A stretch of DNA of 64,000 nucleotides from Ovis canadensis (GCF_042477335.2 NC_091255.1:44928501-44992500); one strand, 5' to 3'. Numbered from the stretch's first letter, positions 22,301-33,640 are shown. Program-made: numbers and translations. Notes: generated by a model from the letters alone, not told the origin.

Positions 22301-25300
22301 GTGGGTAGGAAAAACAAGGTCGGGGGGAGTTGGTGGGGACTGGGCATGCCCAGCTCTGACACGGGGTGGGGCTGGAGCCCACGGAGAGCCTGAAGGGGCT
22401 CAGATGCTGCCAAACTGGACTGGGAGGCAGGGAGCCACTGCTTTCCTACCAACACCTCAGCCTACAGCAGTTCGCTCTCTTGGGGAAGGCAGAGAGTTCA
22501 GCCTCCCTCTGGCAGAAACACTTTGGCTGGCAGGAAGGAGGGGCCACTGACAGTCTGACCAGGGAGGGCCCTGGGGCCTAACAGTTCCTCTAGAAGAGTT
22601 CCCACCATAGTCCAAAGTCCCCTGTATGCAGGGCTTTGACTTTAACAGTAAGAACAGCAGGAATCAGCCCCATTTCACAGTCTCCTCAATTGAGGCCTGA
22701 GGCAGTTCCGCAGCTGCCTGAAGACAGGCCTCCAGCGCTCCTGCCACTATACAGTGTTGGCTGCTCAGAAAGGCTCAGCCCCTTGGTCCTGTGGTTCTCT
22801 CTGCCTGGAATGCCCGGCTCCCTTCACCTACTGCCACTCTCCCCTCTCTTGCTTAACCCAGTAGAGAAGACAGTGAAAGAGCTAGCTTTGAAGCTGGCTC
22901 TGCAAGTCCCAGGCTGGGCTTGTCCACTTTGAGCTGTGTGGCTCTGGGAAGTCATGGAACCTCTCTGGGCCTGAGTTTTCTTATCAGAAAAAGGGAGGGT
23001 ATTGTACCTACTGCTGTCACTGCTTTTTGGGGAGAATGCAATGTGGTAATTAACACGGTGCCTAGCAAATAGTGAGCACTTTAAGTGCTTGCTCTTGTTA
23101 TGAACAGTGGCTCAGACACTGCCAGCAGCTGAGTGCGCCCTCTTAGTCCCCAGGCGGCACGTGACGCACTCCTCCTGGTTGCCCTGGGCACAGGCTCTGA
23201 ATCACACCATGTTTGAATCTGTCACGCTCTGGACGGCCACGGAGAACAGATGGGGCTTTCCCAGCCCTGCTGCTGCTGCCTGCCTTCCCTACACAGGGCC
23301 CAGCACAGCACCTGGCAGGAGGTGGCAGAGTCACTGGTAGCAGAGCCCAGAGAGCAGAGGCAATCAGCTCCCCCTGGAACCCACTCACCATCCTCAGCGC
23401 CCCAGCAGACAGTCAGAACGGCCCTCCTACAGCCTCACCTCAGAATTCCTGGAGAATAACAACAGCCAACGCCTACTCAGTGACCATCAGTGCTCACATA
23501 TGCTCAGTCTATGAAAGGGCTTTCATCTCTGAACATGCGCTATTCCCCCCTTTTGCAGATAAGAAAATCAGCTCAGAGAGGGCAGATAGTATGTTTCAGG
23601 TCACACAGTAAGCATTCACACTGGGATTCAAACCCAGGTCTGTCTGATGCCAAGTCTACACCACCTGGCCAAGTGCTCACTGTCTGTATTGGTCCTAACA
23701 GGGGTGCTGCTGATGTCCATGGTGAGGGCGGCCAGTATGTACCGGTGCTGGCCTTGTGCTGGGGCTCTGCTCTGTGCTCCCCTAGTTTAACCTCCACAAT
23801 GACCCTGTGGGGGGTGTGCTACTGCTGGACCCATTTTACAGATGAGGAGGTCAACATGCAGAGCTGGAATGCTCTCTCACAGGCCTGTGTTACTCCAGAT
23901 CCCTGGATCCCATGCCCAAGAGAAAGCTTCATGCTCATGTGAATCTTAGAGGGAGAGGGGATTTGACAGGAGGACCTGCAGGTAAGCAAAGGTGAGAACA
24001 GATAGAGCCAGGAGAGACAGGAGACCAGCTGAGGGGTAGGTGCCCTGGAACCCCTTCCCAAGACCCAGGGCGCAAACAGAGAGGGAGGAGGTTGGAACTA
24101 CGGGGCTCTGACCAGCTAGGCCAGGCCTGGGCGCTGGGGACAGGATGAGCACTCTTGCTGCTGGCCCCGCCCCCCGTGGCTACCTAATGAACCACCAAGG
24201 GGGGCGGCGTGAAGTAAAACAAAGGGCACCAGGATGGACTGGCAGTGGGAGCGCCAGCTGGCAGGGCTCTCAGGAGAGCTGCAGCCTCATTCAGGCCTCA
24301 GTCTCCTGGATTGTGAAGCAGGGATTAGAATCTCTGCCCGCCTTCCTCTGGGGGACATTCCATCAGGGGAGTGGTCCTGAGTGTACTCCCAGAAGGAAGG
24401 ATGACGAGAATTCTCCAGGGGAACCATGACTGGGCCTGAACCCCCTCAAGAGTCCGGCAGGCCAGACCTCACCGGGGGTCCTGAAAAGGGAAAGATGCTG
24501 GGGAGGGCGTGATGCTGGCTCCAGGGCTGGCCACCCTGGAGGGTCAGAGAAAGAGCTGGGCTTAGACATGGACAGTCTGGAGCAGTGACACGACAACAGA
24601 CGCCTCACCTGCCCTGGGCCTGGCAGAACAGGCAGGGGGCCAAGGGGCAGCACTAGGGAAGGCCCGGCCTGTCACCCTCAGCAGCAACCAAGGCCGCCCG
24701 GGACTTCCTGGGTGACATCCGGAGTGTCCCTCCCCGACACCAAGTAACGTGAAGGCCCCAGACCCTGCCTTCTGGGGCTTTCCAGCCAATCCAGAGCTGG
24801 ATTTGGCAGGGGGGAGTGGTGAATTTGGTGGGAGCAGGGCGCACGTGTGCGCCTGTGTGAGTGTGTGCGGGTGAGCCTGGGTGTAGGGATGTCGGAATAA
24901 GCACCTGGCAGAGGGGGAGGAGGCACACACAGGCTGTGCGGGCAGAGGAGTGGGGAGCCTGTGAGAATCTGGACGCCTGTGGGTGTGTGTGTGCACACTA
25001 GTGTCCACAGCCGCTGGGGACCAGGCTGTGAACAAGGCAAAGGCCCTGTGAGGAGGGAGAGGTGGAGGCGAGTCAGTGTCTGGAAGCTGCCTGCGGAGGG
25101 GCGCTGGGCGCGGCCCTGAGCCAGGCCGACCCGGGTCCCATTGCTGATGGCGCTGCTCTCCAGCCCCACTGTGTGACGTGGGCCTCGCAGCAGCAGGAGC
25201 AGATCAGAGGAGGCGATGCTGGCGGCCGGCCTCCACTCTGAGCACATAGGTGACGGCTGAGGGATTCAATGGCAGGTTTTGGCTACAGCCCCGGGCCTGG

Positions 25301-28300
25301 CACAGAGCAGGCCCTGGGTGCCCGGAACCAGTGAGGCGGTCATTCTTTTCAAGGGCGAAGACTACTGGGTGTAGTGTCCACACACCTTGCTGAGGCAAGG
25401 GAGGTTCGTGAGAAGGCGCTGCGGCACCCACTCTTGCCCCCTTCCCACTACACCCCTGCAAAGCCACAGGAGTGACTCACTGTCATTCGATTCTACTCTG
25501 CAACGCTCACTCAACCCTCCGTTTTCCAGATACATCCCCAGCTCCACGCCCTTTGTCAGCCTGTCACTCTCCCCAGCAAGATGTCAAGGTTACCCCTCTG
25601 GGCCCCCGCAATGCTAGCCATCAAACAATCTCTGTAAAGAAAATCTACTTTCCCACTGACTTGCTTTGCTTAGAAATCTCTGACTCCTCCAGAACACGGC
25701 TCTCTCCCTTTCCTTTGCGAGCACAGCCCCCAGATCACACAGCCTGGGTTGGAATCCCGGCTCTACCACTTACTACCTGATGAGCTCAGACTAGTTTCTT
25801 AATCTCTCTGAACCTCAGTTTCCTCATCTACAAAACAGGGATGATAAAAAGGCCTGCTTCGCAAGGTTGCTGTGCAGGGTCAATGAGTAAGGACAGGCTC
25901 AGAGCAGCTCCTGATCGCCAGCAGGCCTTTCAGGTGTGTCTGCCCTGCCACCATGCCATGACTACACTCTTAAGAGAACCTCTGTCACAACACATTATCT
26001 TTGGCCAGAAGGTGTTGCTGCCAGAAGACCACAGACATCACTCGTGTGTAGCGTTCCGTGTACTTCCACATCCAGCAGTGGCGTCTCACCCATTTTACAG
26101 ATGAGGAAGCCGAGACTCAGAGGGGCCATGTGGCTGGCCAAACGTTAAGTGTCCAGCAGGCACAAAAGCCAAGCCCCAGAGTCAGGCATGCCGGTGCTAC
26201 ACCCAGGGCTTTCCTTTACCTTCCAGTCACCTCCAAAATAGGATCCCATGACCCCAAGTCAGTCCAGTTGAAATAATACATCAGGTTCATTTAGAAAGGG
26301 CTTCCCTGGTGGCTCAGAGGTTAAAGCGTCTGCCTCCAATGCGGGAGACCCGGGTTTGATCCCTGGGTCGGGAATATCCCGTGGAGAAGGAAATGGTAAC
26401 CCACTCCAGTATTCTTGCCTGGAGAATCCCATGGACAGAGAAGCCTGGTAGGCTACAGTCCACGGGGTCACAAGAGTCGGACATGACTGAGCAACTACAC
26501 TCACCTTCATTTAGAAATAGGAATTCTCCACTTCCCCACAGTGATTCCTGCCTAGAACCTCTCCCCAGCTGAGTAAAAACTCCATTAGCTGTTGCCACGT
26601 TAAATATTGCCACCACTGTTACCAATAGCACATGCGCAGGTCCTGTCCATTTCCAAAGGAAAGGTTTTACTGCTCACTCACCAGTCTCTGAGGCCAGTAG
26701 CCCTCTTGCCAAGCTCTCTGGTAGGTTGTCCCCTTCCTCTCGTGAAACTGCCTACCTCCACCACCTCCATCATCCAAGCTGGCAAGGGGGTTCCTATGGA
26801 GAGGGAGGTCTATCTCAGGAAGTCCTTCCTTCCCTCAGACCACAATCTCTCTTGCTGCAATTGATGCCCATTCTCTGGAAAGAGTCTCAGCAGGCTGTCT
26901 CTTCAGTGTGTCAGCACACTCTAGCAATACCTTGGTCTGCTGCTGCTAAGTCACTTCAGTCGTGTCCGACTCTGTGCGACCCCATAGGCGGCAGCCCACC
27001 AGGCTCCCCCTTCCCTGGGATTCTCCAGGCAAGAACACCGGAATGGGTTGCTATTTCCTTCTCCAATGCATGAAAGTGAAAAGTGAAAGGGAAGTCGCTC
27101 AGTCGTGTCCGACCCTTAGCACGGACTCCAGCCTACTAGGCTCCTCCATCCATGGGATTTTCCAGGCAAGAGTACTGGAGTGGGGTGCCACTGCCCTCTC
27201 CTGCTCTCCTCTAAATGAATCATCCATTGGGAAGCATTCCCTCTTGTCTCACTTCACTCTCTCCTGCTGGTCATTACTTCCCAGCTTTGAGAGAAGAATT
27301 AAGTCAGGCCAAGCCCCAACATGTGTAACTGATTTTCAAGAAGGGACTCCGGGACTTCCCTGATGGGCCAGTGGTTAAGAATCTGCCTTGCAATACAAAG
27401 GACATGGGCTCAATCCCTGGTCAGGGAACTAAGAGCCCACAAGCCACAGAGCAACTCAGCCTGTGTGCTACAGCTACTGAGCCCCTGCACCGCAAGTAGA
27501 GAATCCATGTGTCGTAATGAAAGATCCCCCATGCCACAAGGAAGATCCCACATGCCACAGCTCAGACCCAACCCAGCACATAATAAATAAATATTTTTTA
27601 AAAAGAAGGGGCGCTATGGGCCTTGGGGGCATCACGGGCAATCAGCACCTCCCTGCCCTCCCTCCCCACATCTCCTGACTCTCCAAGGAAACAAGTGTCC
27701 AAGGAGGGGCCCGAGAAGCCCTGTCCTGGAGTTAAGGACCAGCTGGAAAGGCAGCCCGGTCACTCAGCTGGACAGAGCCGGAGGAGGGATGGAGAGAACA
27801 GATGGCACCTTCTGTCTCCTCCCCATGCCTTCCACGCTGCCCCATGGCAGGAAATGCCGGTTGGCTTGGAGGTCTTGGACCTCTAAGGGATAGGCCCCAG
27901 TCAGGGGTGACCTCATTGTGCCACACAAAAATCAGGCTCCGCCCTCTGTCCCCCAATCCACCTTCATCACTTGCACTAACACTGCCCTGTCCATAAAGTG
28001 AGTGCTCGGATGCCCTAGCCGGGCTCTCTTCTGCCTCCACACCTTTGCACACGCAGTTCCTTTGGTCTGAATACACTACCCTCCTTTCTAGGTCAAAGTT
28101 CACTTAGGCAACCTATAAGGCCCAGTGACACGTCACCCCCACTCTGCCTCCATTTCAACTTCCCCACAATGTTCTGATTCAACTGAAATTCACTGTGCGC
28201 AGACCATGTGCCTGGTCTTTCCTTACTTTATCCTCATTTAGTTAGAATAAGTCATTTATAGCACATTCATGCACAGAAAAAAGCTGGAAGGGCATCAATA

Positions 28301-31300
28301 AAGGGCACTTACAAAACCTGGATGTTTGGTTAGAGGGTGGAAGAGAGGGGTTGACATTTTCTTTTATCTACTTCTTTGTGTCCTCCAAATGTCAAAGTAA
28401 GCATGTCATACTTCTTCAACGAGGGGAAGAAACCAACATTATTTTAAAATAATATTATTTTGCTTTTAATTGAAATAAAACAAACTCTTCAGTAGCTTAC
28501 TGCTCCTGCCACTATGGAGCTCTTAAGCTTGCCCCTTTTATTCTCCCCATGAGATTATGGGCTCCTGAGGAGCAGCTGCTGCTGCTGTTTCCCTGACCTA
28601 AACACAGCACTGAGCTCCAAGTAGGTGTGGATACCCCGAATCAAAAAGGAAGCCACAGTAGTACCAGACCTGCCACAGCCAGAAAAACAGGCAAAAGATT
28701 TCTGCACACATGCCAGTGAAGATTAACCATGATTAGCTACTCACACACCCAGTTACAGAGCAAATTTTTGTTTATTCTTCATGTGATTGGCTTTTGGTTA
28801 ATGTCATTCAGTTTTTAATACTTATCCCTGGACAAAGTTTTTGAGTAAACTTTACTGAGAATTTCTCTCTGCTACTGCTGCTCTGTGCAATAAACTTTTG
28901 GTCTTTGCCCGTCTAAAGCTCTTTGGGGTTGGTACTGTGCCATCCTTGTGTCCATTTGAGTGTTTTCCAACATCCAAAACAGGCTGATTTGTTTGCATTA
29001 CACAGCTTGAAGATTCACTTCTTCCTGTTTCCCACAAAGTTGCCCCAGCTAGATGTTATCCAACAGGTGCTAGATTTTCAGGGTCAGGGCTGGTGGCAAA
29101 TGCTGACATGAGCCTGATTTGGGTTTTGGTGTGAAAATGATGATTTCCTTTTCCAGAGAATGGAGGGTGGTGGGTATAGGGCTGTCTCAGAGACATGGAG
29201 GCTGGAAGTTTGATCTGAGTCCCTGCTATGGCCTAGGATTCCCACTTGACTGTGAGAACTGCCCTACCTCTCAAAGCCCCTGTGCCTCTCCTCTTTCCCC
29301 ACCTCCTGCAAGGCTGCTGGGAGCATCGGGCATCTGACAATGGAGTGGGCGGCATGGGGATCTAGCCAAGGGTCTCACCAGCTCTGTACCAGCTGCACCG
29401 AGGGTGTGCTCAGCACCCGGTCAGGAAGCAGGTTGATCTCCTTCATGATGTTGGCCAGGCGCACAGGCAGCTCCTGCCTGAGGAAAGTGAATGAGGTTTT
29501 CTCACAGGCATTGCTGGACCCTGCAGGGAGAGGGAAAGGTGAGCCTAAGAGTTACAAAGCACTGGAGCCAGAAGACCTCCTAGTGGTGGGGAAGGGGTCA
29601 GGTCACTAAATACTTCATTTCCTGAAGGTTCAGAAGAGACAAGAAGACAAGGAGGCACAGGACAAGGGGCCCCTCCTGACCCATGCAGTGGCCACCACAC
29701 CACCCAGCCTAACCCTTAGGGAGGTGGTGTCCTTTCGCCACCTCCAGCTGAACCCTGCTTGCCTTCAACCACAGGGGACAGGGCCACCCTGGGCCCCCTG
29801 GGTGCTGCCTCTAGCCCAAGTTATCTCACTTCTTCTCTTTCTTTCCCTCCTAGTAGACTCTCACTTTGCAGGGCTTGTGGGCAGAGGAGCCTGGGAAACC
29901 CATCCTACCTTGAGATGAGCTCCCCTGGCTGAGAGAAGCTATGCTCAGACCACTGCAGCCATAGGGTCCTGGCATCATCTTGGCCCAGGTGGTCTTTATG
30001 TCCACAGTAGACTTGCCCCTACATTAATGCCCACCCACCTGAGAGGTAGACAGGGGAACTAGGGCCCAGATACTTAGACTCTTGGTCTGGCTTGAAGATG
30101 AAGAGTGAGTAGAGGACTGAATGAGGTCATGGCCTAGAGTCAGGAGACCTGGGTTCTAAGTCCAGGTTCTGCTTTTAACTCTGTCACCCAGGGCATGTCA
30201 CTATCCCTCTGAAGATCTGCTTTACCCACTGAACTCCAAGTGGACCACTCTACTGTGAGTCCCTCCCTGCTGTGACAGTTCTGTTAACTGGGGTCCAGTC
30301 TGGACTAGACAACTGCTGGAGGCTGGGAGTGGGCTCAGGCAGCTTTCCCACATGGCGGGAGCTCAAATACGGAGGGAAGCAGGTGAACAAGTAACCGGGC
30401 AACAGATGCCCTGTGTCCTGGCTGCCACCTCCCCGCCCCCTCCCATCAGTGACGCAGCTGTAACCTGAGCCAGGCACTGTCTCCTCAACTCTTGAGACCT
30501 GGGCAACCCCTTCTAGTCCCTAGCTGGCACCATAGAAATTCCGTGCGAACAGAAACTGTCTAAACAATGCCTGTTTCAGTCACCATGTTGGCACAGCCTT
30601 CCCACTCCCCGATCACTGGTGGTAGGTGACCCTGGCCCAGGAACCCAGGGGCAGCCAAGGATGGGTACAAGCTGTCTGACTCCATTTCATGGTGCCCTGG
30701 ACCCCTACCCAGCTGGAGACAGACGGCCAGGCCACAGCAGATTTGATCTTCAAGCGTCCTTGTCCTCCAAGACAGCTGGGGGCCAGCTCTTTCAGTGGGG
30801 GGAGGTGTACCAGTCAGGGCCTCTCTCCTGTTGACTCATTTGAAAGAGTCCCTCCCGCTAACAGACCCCCAGGGCAGGTCTCCTTCCCGAAGGCTCGCAA
30901 TGCCCCCAGTCACTCCTACAACACCCCCCATTTTCCTCTCTGACCTTTACTCTTGGAGTCGCCAGGACAATCCCTAGTAACCCTTCAGTGCCTGGATACA
31001 CCCTCCTGCTCCAACGGCACTGACTCACTGCCCCTTCCTCTCCCAAGACTCCTCGCAAAACCCAGTAAGATACCGTGGACCCCCTCCTTCTCAGTGCCCC
31101 CACTTCCCCCTAACAGTCCAGTCTCTTCAGCCGGGGTGCCCTTAACCCTTTCAAACCCAACTGGCCCCTGCCTCCCCGTTAACTCTTTCCTGTCTGGACT
31201 CCAAGGTTTGCAAGCAAACCTTCCCTGTCACTCAACCTCCCCACTCCCGCCCCTCGCAGACCCCCGGGGCCAGCCGCCTCCTGCTCACTCGTACCGAAGT

Positions 31301-31412
31301 CCAGAAACTGCTTCATGGACAGCGGGGATGGGGAGAACTTGCTGAAGTGCTCGATGTATTTGGGGGCCCCTGCCAGGGACGCATTCTTCAGCAGCGCGCG
31401 GACCCAGCGCAT
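16172..31412 (-). CDS. PDK2: PDK2, pyruvate dehydrogenase kinase 2, mitochondrial (11 coding exons)
   Basis: From 5' to 3' the exons are 31412-31295, 29520-29379, 21542-21471, 21140-20956, 20674-20585, 20382-20305, 18194-18118, 18026-17928, 17758-17651, 16984-16871 and 16312-16172: 407 codons plus TAG, the same as human PDK2. The product phosphorylates E1-alpha of pyruvate dehydrogenase in the matrix and switches the complex off. A basic N-terminus (MRWVRALLK) fits mitochondrial import. The GHKL ATPase landmarks are present: N-box ELFKN (251-255), DRGGG (290-294), GFGYG (325-329) and GTD in the GFGTD motif. RHND near 114-117 and the C-terminal DW pair (390-391) are intact. The start is the ATG at 31412; an in-frame GTG 15 bases upstream is not needed. 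Differences from human are few, for example TYRAS rather than TYRVS at the end. An active enzyme is expected. Confidence 0.97.
16871..16984 (-). CDS. PDK2: PDK2 exon 10
   Basis: The acceptor is TTACAG and the donor AAG|GTGAGG. It codes for residues 324-361, [18 protein letters not shown] to DAVIYLK, with the glycine-rich ATP lid and the GTD motif. Confidence 0.97.
17651..17758 (-). CDS. PDK2: PDK2 exon 9
   Basis: The acceptor is CCCCTAG and the donor CTG|GTGAGC. It codes for residues 288-323, [19 protein letters not shown] to TGGTPL, with the Mg-ATP-binding DRGGG. Confidence 0.97.
17928..18026 (-). CDS. PDK2: PDK2 exon 8
   Basis: The acceptor is CTGCAG and the donor AAA|GTATGT. It codes for residues 255-287, [13 protein letters not shown] onward to GEEDLSIK. 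It opens with the N-box Asn. Confidence 0.97.
18118..18194 (-). CDS. PDK2: PDK2 exon 7
   Basis: The acceptor is TGGCAG and the donor AAG|GTGAGG. It codes for about residues 229-254, [19 protein letters not shown] to ELFK. Confidence 0.97.
18270..18620. repeat. Degenerate CATC/CATT tetranucleotide repeat
   Basis: Imperfect TCCATCCAT, TCATTCAT and ATCTATC units over about 350 bases. It is the same repeat class, on the opposite strand, as 140-325. Confidence 0.8.
19400..19720. repeat. L2-like LINE fragment
   Basis: Blocks such as CTAACTGGTCTTCCTGG and CCTCCAGTGGTTTCTCC follow the L2 3' region in order, with heavy divergence. Confidence 0.5.
20305..20382 (-). CDS. PDK2: PDK2 exon 6
   Basis: The acceptor is CTCCCAG and the donor AATG|GTGAGT. 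It codes for about residues 203-228, [19 protein letters not shown] then LEIQEIN. Confidence 0.97.
20585..20674 (-). CDS. PDK2: PDK2 exon 5
   Basis: The acceptor is CTGTAG and the donor AAGG|GTGAGT. It codes for about residues 173-202, [19 protein letters not shown] to EVVK. Ile-to-Leu and Ser-to-Arg differences from the human protein as I recall it. Confidence 0.97.
20956..21140 (-). CDS. PDK2: PDK2 exon 4
   Basis: The acceptor is CTCGCAG and the donor CACA|GTGAGC. It codes for about residues 111-172, [19 protein letters not shown] to RMLINQH. It includes the RHND motif. Confidence 0.97.
21471..21542 (-). CDS. PDK2: PDK2 exon 3
   Basis: The acceptor is TGCACAG and the donor CCA|GTGAGT. It codes for about residues 87-110, [19 protein letters not shown] then RTLSQ. 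Confidence 0.97.
21632..21846 (+). mobile_element. Bov-tA-type SINE
   Basis: It starts GGGCTTCCCTGGTGGCTCAG and ends GACACGACTGAGCGACTTC followed by CACCTTCACCTTCA. It shares the diagnostic GAGGTTAAAGCGTCTGCC with the copy at 26298. Confidence 0.92.
22895..23100 (+). repeat. MIR SINE
   Basis: GCTGTGTGGCTCTGGGAAGTC and CCTCTCTGGGCCTGAGTTTTC, then GTGCCTAGCAAATAGTGAGC, in MIR order. Confidence 0.7.
23500..23680 (-). repeat. MIR SINE, reverse orientation
   Basis: GCAGATAAGAAAATCAGCTC, GGTCACACAGTAAGC and ATTCAAACCCAGGTCTG, in the order expected for reverse-strand MIR. Confidence 0.65.
25740..25890 (+). repeat. MIR SINE
   Basis: GGAATCCCGGCTCTACCACTT and AACCTCAGTTTCCTCATCT are close to the MIR consensus. 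Confidence 0.7.
26298..26505 (+). mobile_element. Bov-tA-type SINE with 12-bp target-site duplication
   Basis: Same subfamily as 21632-21846. The perfect direct repeat TTCATTTAGAAA lies at 26286-26297 and 26506-26517. Confidence 0.93.
26940..27190 (-). mobile_element. BOV-A2-type composite SINE, reverse orientation
   Basis: GCTGCTGCTAAGTCACTTCAG at the start, the linker ATGAAAGTGAAAAGTGAAAG, then the second unit CTCAGTCGTGTCCGAC. Close in layout to the copy at 10796. Confidence 0.9.
27346..27602 (+). mobile_element. tRNA-derived SINE with A/T-rich tail
   Basis: GGACTTCCCTGATGGGCCAG opens it, and an AATAAATAAATATTTTTT tail closes it. AAGAAGGG lies at 27338-27345 and again at 27603-27610. It belongs to a different SINE group from the CAGTCGTGTCC copies. 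Confidence 0.85.
28020..28150. repeat. L2-like LINE fragment
   Basis: CCACACCTTTGCACACGCAG followed by CCTTTGGTCTGAATAC resembles a well-known L2 block. Confidence 0.5.
29379..29520 (-). CDS. PDK2: PDK2 exon 2
   Basis: The acceptor is CCTGCAG and the donor CTG|GTGAGA. It codes for about residues 40-86, [19 protein letters not shown] to LVQS. Confidence 0.97.
29521..31294 (-). other. PDK2: PDK2 intron 1
   Basis: An MIR fragment near 30125-30230 (CAGGAGACCTGGGTTC). The rest, including 30.4-31.25 kb, is C/T-rich unique sequence with no exon seen. Confidence 0.55.
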
Positions 31413-31900
31413 GGCGGTGGCGACCACTTCTCGGGCTCGGGTTCTGGACCCTGCGCGGGCAGCGCTGGCGCTCGGCTCAGCCCAGCCCAGCCCGGTGCCG
31501 CGGCGGCCGCCTCCTCCCCACCGCGACCCCGACTGGGCTCCGAGTCCCGGCCAATTGGCTTGTTGCGGCGCCCCGACGTCGCTAATGGCGTCTCACAAAC
31601 AACTCCAGGAGAGCCAATAGCCTCTCCCCCCGGCACGTGGCTCCCCCCTGGGCCCGCCCCCTTAACCCAGTGTTTGCCCCGAGCGGCCTGCTGTTTTCAA
31701 GAGGCAGCGCCGAGAGCCCGCCTCCCCGGCGTCACTACGCGAGTTCTTCCTCCCGGCCTAGCCCGGATTAACCCCTCCCTCCCGAAAGGCCCGTTATTCC
31801 CTTTCCTCTTACACTCCGTTTCGCCGTTCCCTCCCCGAATCTCCTTCACTTGCCTGCCCGGAGGTTGTTCGAGAGCTTTCAACGCATCCTCTTCCGCCCG
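31250..31900 (-). promoter_or_regulatory. PDK2: PDK2 CpG-rich promoter region
   Basis: Dense CG dinucleotides surround the first exon. On the upstream side lie a CCAATTGG palindrome (31551-31558), GACGTC (31575-31580, CRE-like), CCAAT (31614-31618), the E-box CACGTG (31634-31639) and a GC box CCCGCCCC (31653-31660). No TATA box is apparent, as is usual for a CpG-island housekeeping promoter. Factor binding is inferred from motifs only. Confidence 0.7.
31295..31412 (-). CDS. PDK2: PDK2 exon 1 (coding part; tandem donor)
   Basis: ATG at the complement of 31410-31412, G at -3. It codes for residues 1-39 plus one base, [19 protein letters not shown] to QFLDF. The donor giving the standard protein is TTCG|GTACGA. 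A second donor, GTGAGC, lies six bases further (exon low end 31289). Confidence 0.93.
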
Positions 31901-32195
31901 CGAGGGCCCGATTCACCTGTCCCGATTTCCACCCACCTGCTCTCCCTCAGGGCGTCTGGTGGGTTCCCAGTCTGGACGACTGTGACTCGGACTGTGGATG
32001 AACCGGGATGCGAGCCCATGCTAATCCCTCACATAGACGTGTAACACAGCTACTTCCACAAAGATCCAAGCAGCTCAGGACAAGGCAGCATTTTGCTTTT
32101 CCAGTTAAAAAACACCGAGTCAACCCCCTCATTAACGCCTAGCGGCGGCTACAATGAACTTTTAAAATCACCTTTATTATTCTCTACTCTTGGAT

Positions 32196-32461
32196 AAGGT
32201 AATGGCAACCCACTCCAGTATTCTTGCCTGGAAAATCCCATGGATGGAAGAGCCTGGTAGGCTGCAGTCCATGGGGTCGCTAAGATTCGGGCACGACTGA
32301 GCGACTTCACTTTCACTTTTCACTTTCACGCACTGGAGAAGGAAATGGCAACCCATTCCAGTGCTCTTGCCTGGAGAATCCCAGGGACGGGGGAGCCTGG
32401 TGGGCTGCCGTCTATGGGGTCGCACAGAGTCGGACACGACTGAAGCGACTTAGCAGCAGCA
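32196..32461 (+). mobile_element. BOV-A2-type composite SINE
   Basis: Two units joined by ACTTTCACTTTTCACTTTCAC. It ends GACTGAAGCGACTTAGCAGC, the mirror image of the reverse copies at 10796 and 26940. Confidence 0.9.
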
Positions 32462-33622
32462 TTTGACCCGAGAAAGCAACCTTTTTCGCACTTGGCTTTC
32501 TTAGAGAAAGGTCCTGGAAGATGATCTGTGCTGGAGGCCAAGAGCCGGCACTTCACAGCAGTCCGGATCTCTCGTGGGAACAAAGCTCGTCCTCTTGTGG
32601 TCCAACGCCGGATATGTCCTGTCCCGGTATCCCACCCACTTGCCCCTATGAGGTGTTTTTCCGCTTCAATCCTTGGCCCACACTCACCAAGTGCCAAATA
32701 GTTGCTAGGTTTATATGCTGGGAATGGGAAACACAGACTGGATTGGGACACACAGACAGGATTGGGACATGGTCTTTTGGCTTGATTATTTCATTTCTCA
32801 GTTGAGAGAGCTGCATAAGTAAATAATTAAATAGTTAACAACAGATGCAGTTGTAACCAGTGCAGAGCTGTGTGCAAGGCTTCACAATGGAAGGGACTCT
32901 CTTAGCTGAATGAATAATATTCCATATGCCAGGCACTCTTTGCATGCATCATGTCATTGAATTCTCCAGATAGCTCTACCGTGCTGCTGTTACCACCATT
33001 TTACAGTTGAGCAAACAGGTTCAGGTACCATCTTCCACTGCAAATCTGAAGGTGTTACTTCCCTTGCTCACAGCCTTGGCTTTCACTTCTTACCGGAGCC
33101 TTTCCAGTTCTCACATGATCTACTTTAACTCTCTAGCCTCATCTCTTCCGCACTCCCCTGCTCAAGTCCCACCCATACTTATCTAGTGCCTTGAACCAGA
33201 CTTCAATCTCCCCACTGTTGCAAATGCGGTCTCCTACCCATGGATCATTCTTTCTTCTCACTTTCACCTACCCATTCTTCTGCACTCACCAAAATCGTCA
33301 ATGACCTAATTGCTAGCTGAATGGAGTGCAGGTAACAAAAGGCACAAATCCCCAAATTTTCCACTATATGTTCAACTTGGGTTGGTGGGGCGTTCTCAGG
33401 GACTCAGACTGACAGAAACTTTATCTCAACACAGGCTTCCACAGCATCGGAGCTGGGAGAAGCAGAACTGGGAGAGTCTCACCCAGTAATTAACTGTCTC
33501 AGCCCAAAACTGATCCCCTTCCCTCCGGCTGACAACTCATTGGCCAGAATGGCATCATCCAACCAGGAGGACCTAGGAAGTGCAATCCAGCCCTGTGCCC
33601 AGGAGAGGGAGAATCATCTGAT

Positions 33623-33640
33623 GGGTTTTTTTTTTTTTTT
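33623..33640. repeat. Poly-T run
   Basis: A homopolymer T tract of about 17 bases in intergenic DNA. It may be the remains of a reverse-oriented retroelement tail. Confidence 0.6.

Larger units (their letters stand above)
21543..29378 (-). other. PDK2: PDK2 intron 2
   Basis: This 7.8-kb intron carries SINEs at about 21632-21846, 26298-26505, 26940-27190 and 27346-27602, MIRs at about 22895-23100, 23500-23680 and 25740-25890, an L2-like piece near 28020-28150 and GT-rich DNA near 24840-24990. The remainder, including 22-22.6 kb and 24-25.7 kb, looks unique, with no exon or RNA gene recognised. Confidence 0.7.

Noticed and set aside
31410-31427. In-frame upstream start for PDK2
   Set aside because: The upstream codon is GTG. 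The ATG at 31412 gives the family's N-terminus and the exact 407-aa length.
31347-31985. 212-codon plus-strand frame over the PDK2 promoter
   Set aside because: Stop codons are rare in CpG islands. There is no family resemblance and it overlaps PDK2 exon 1 in antisense.
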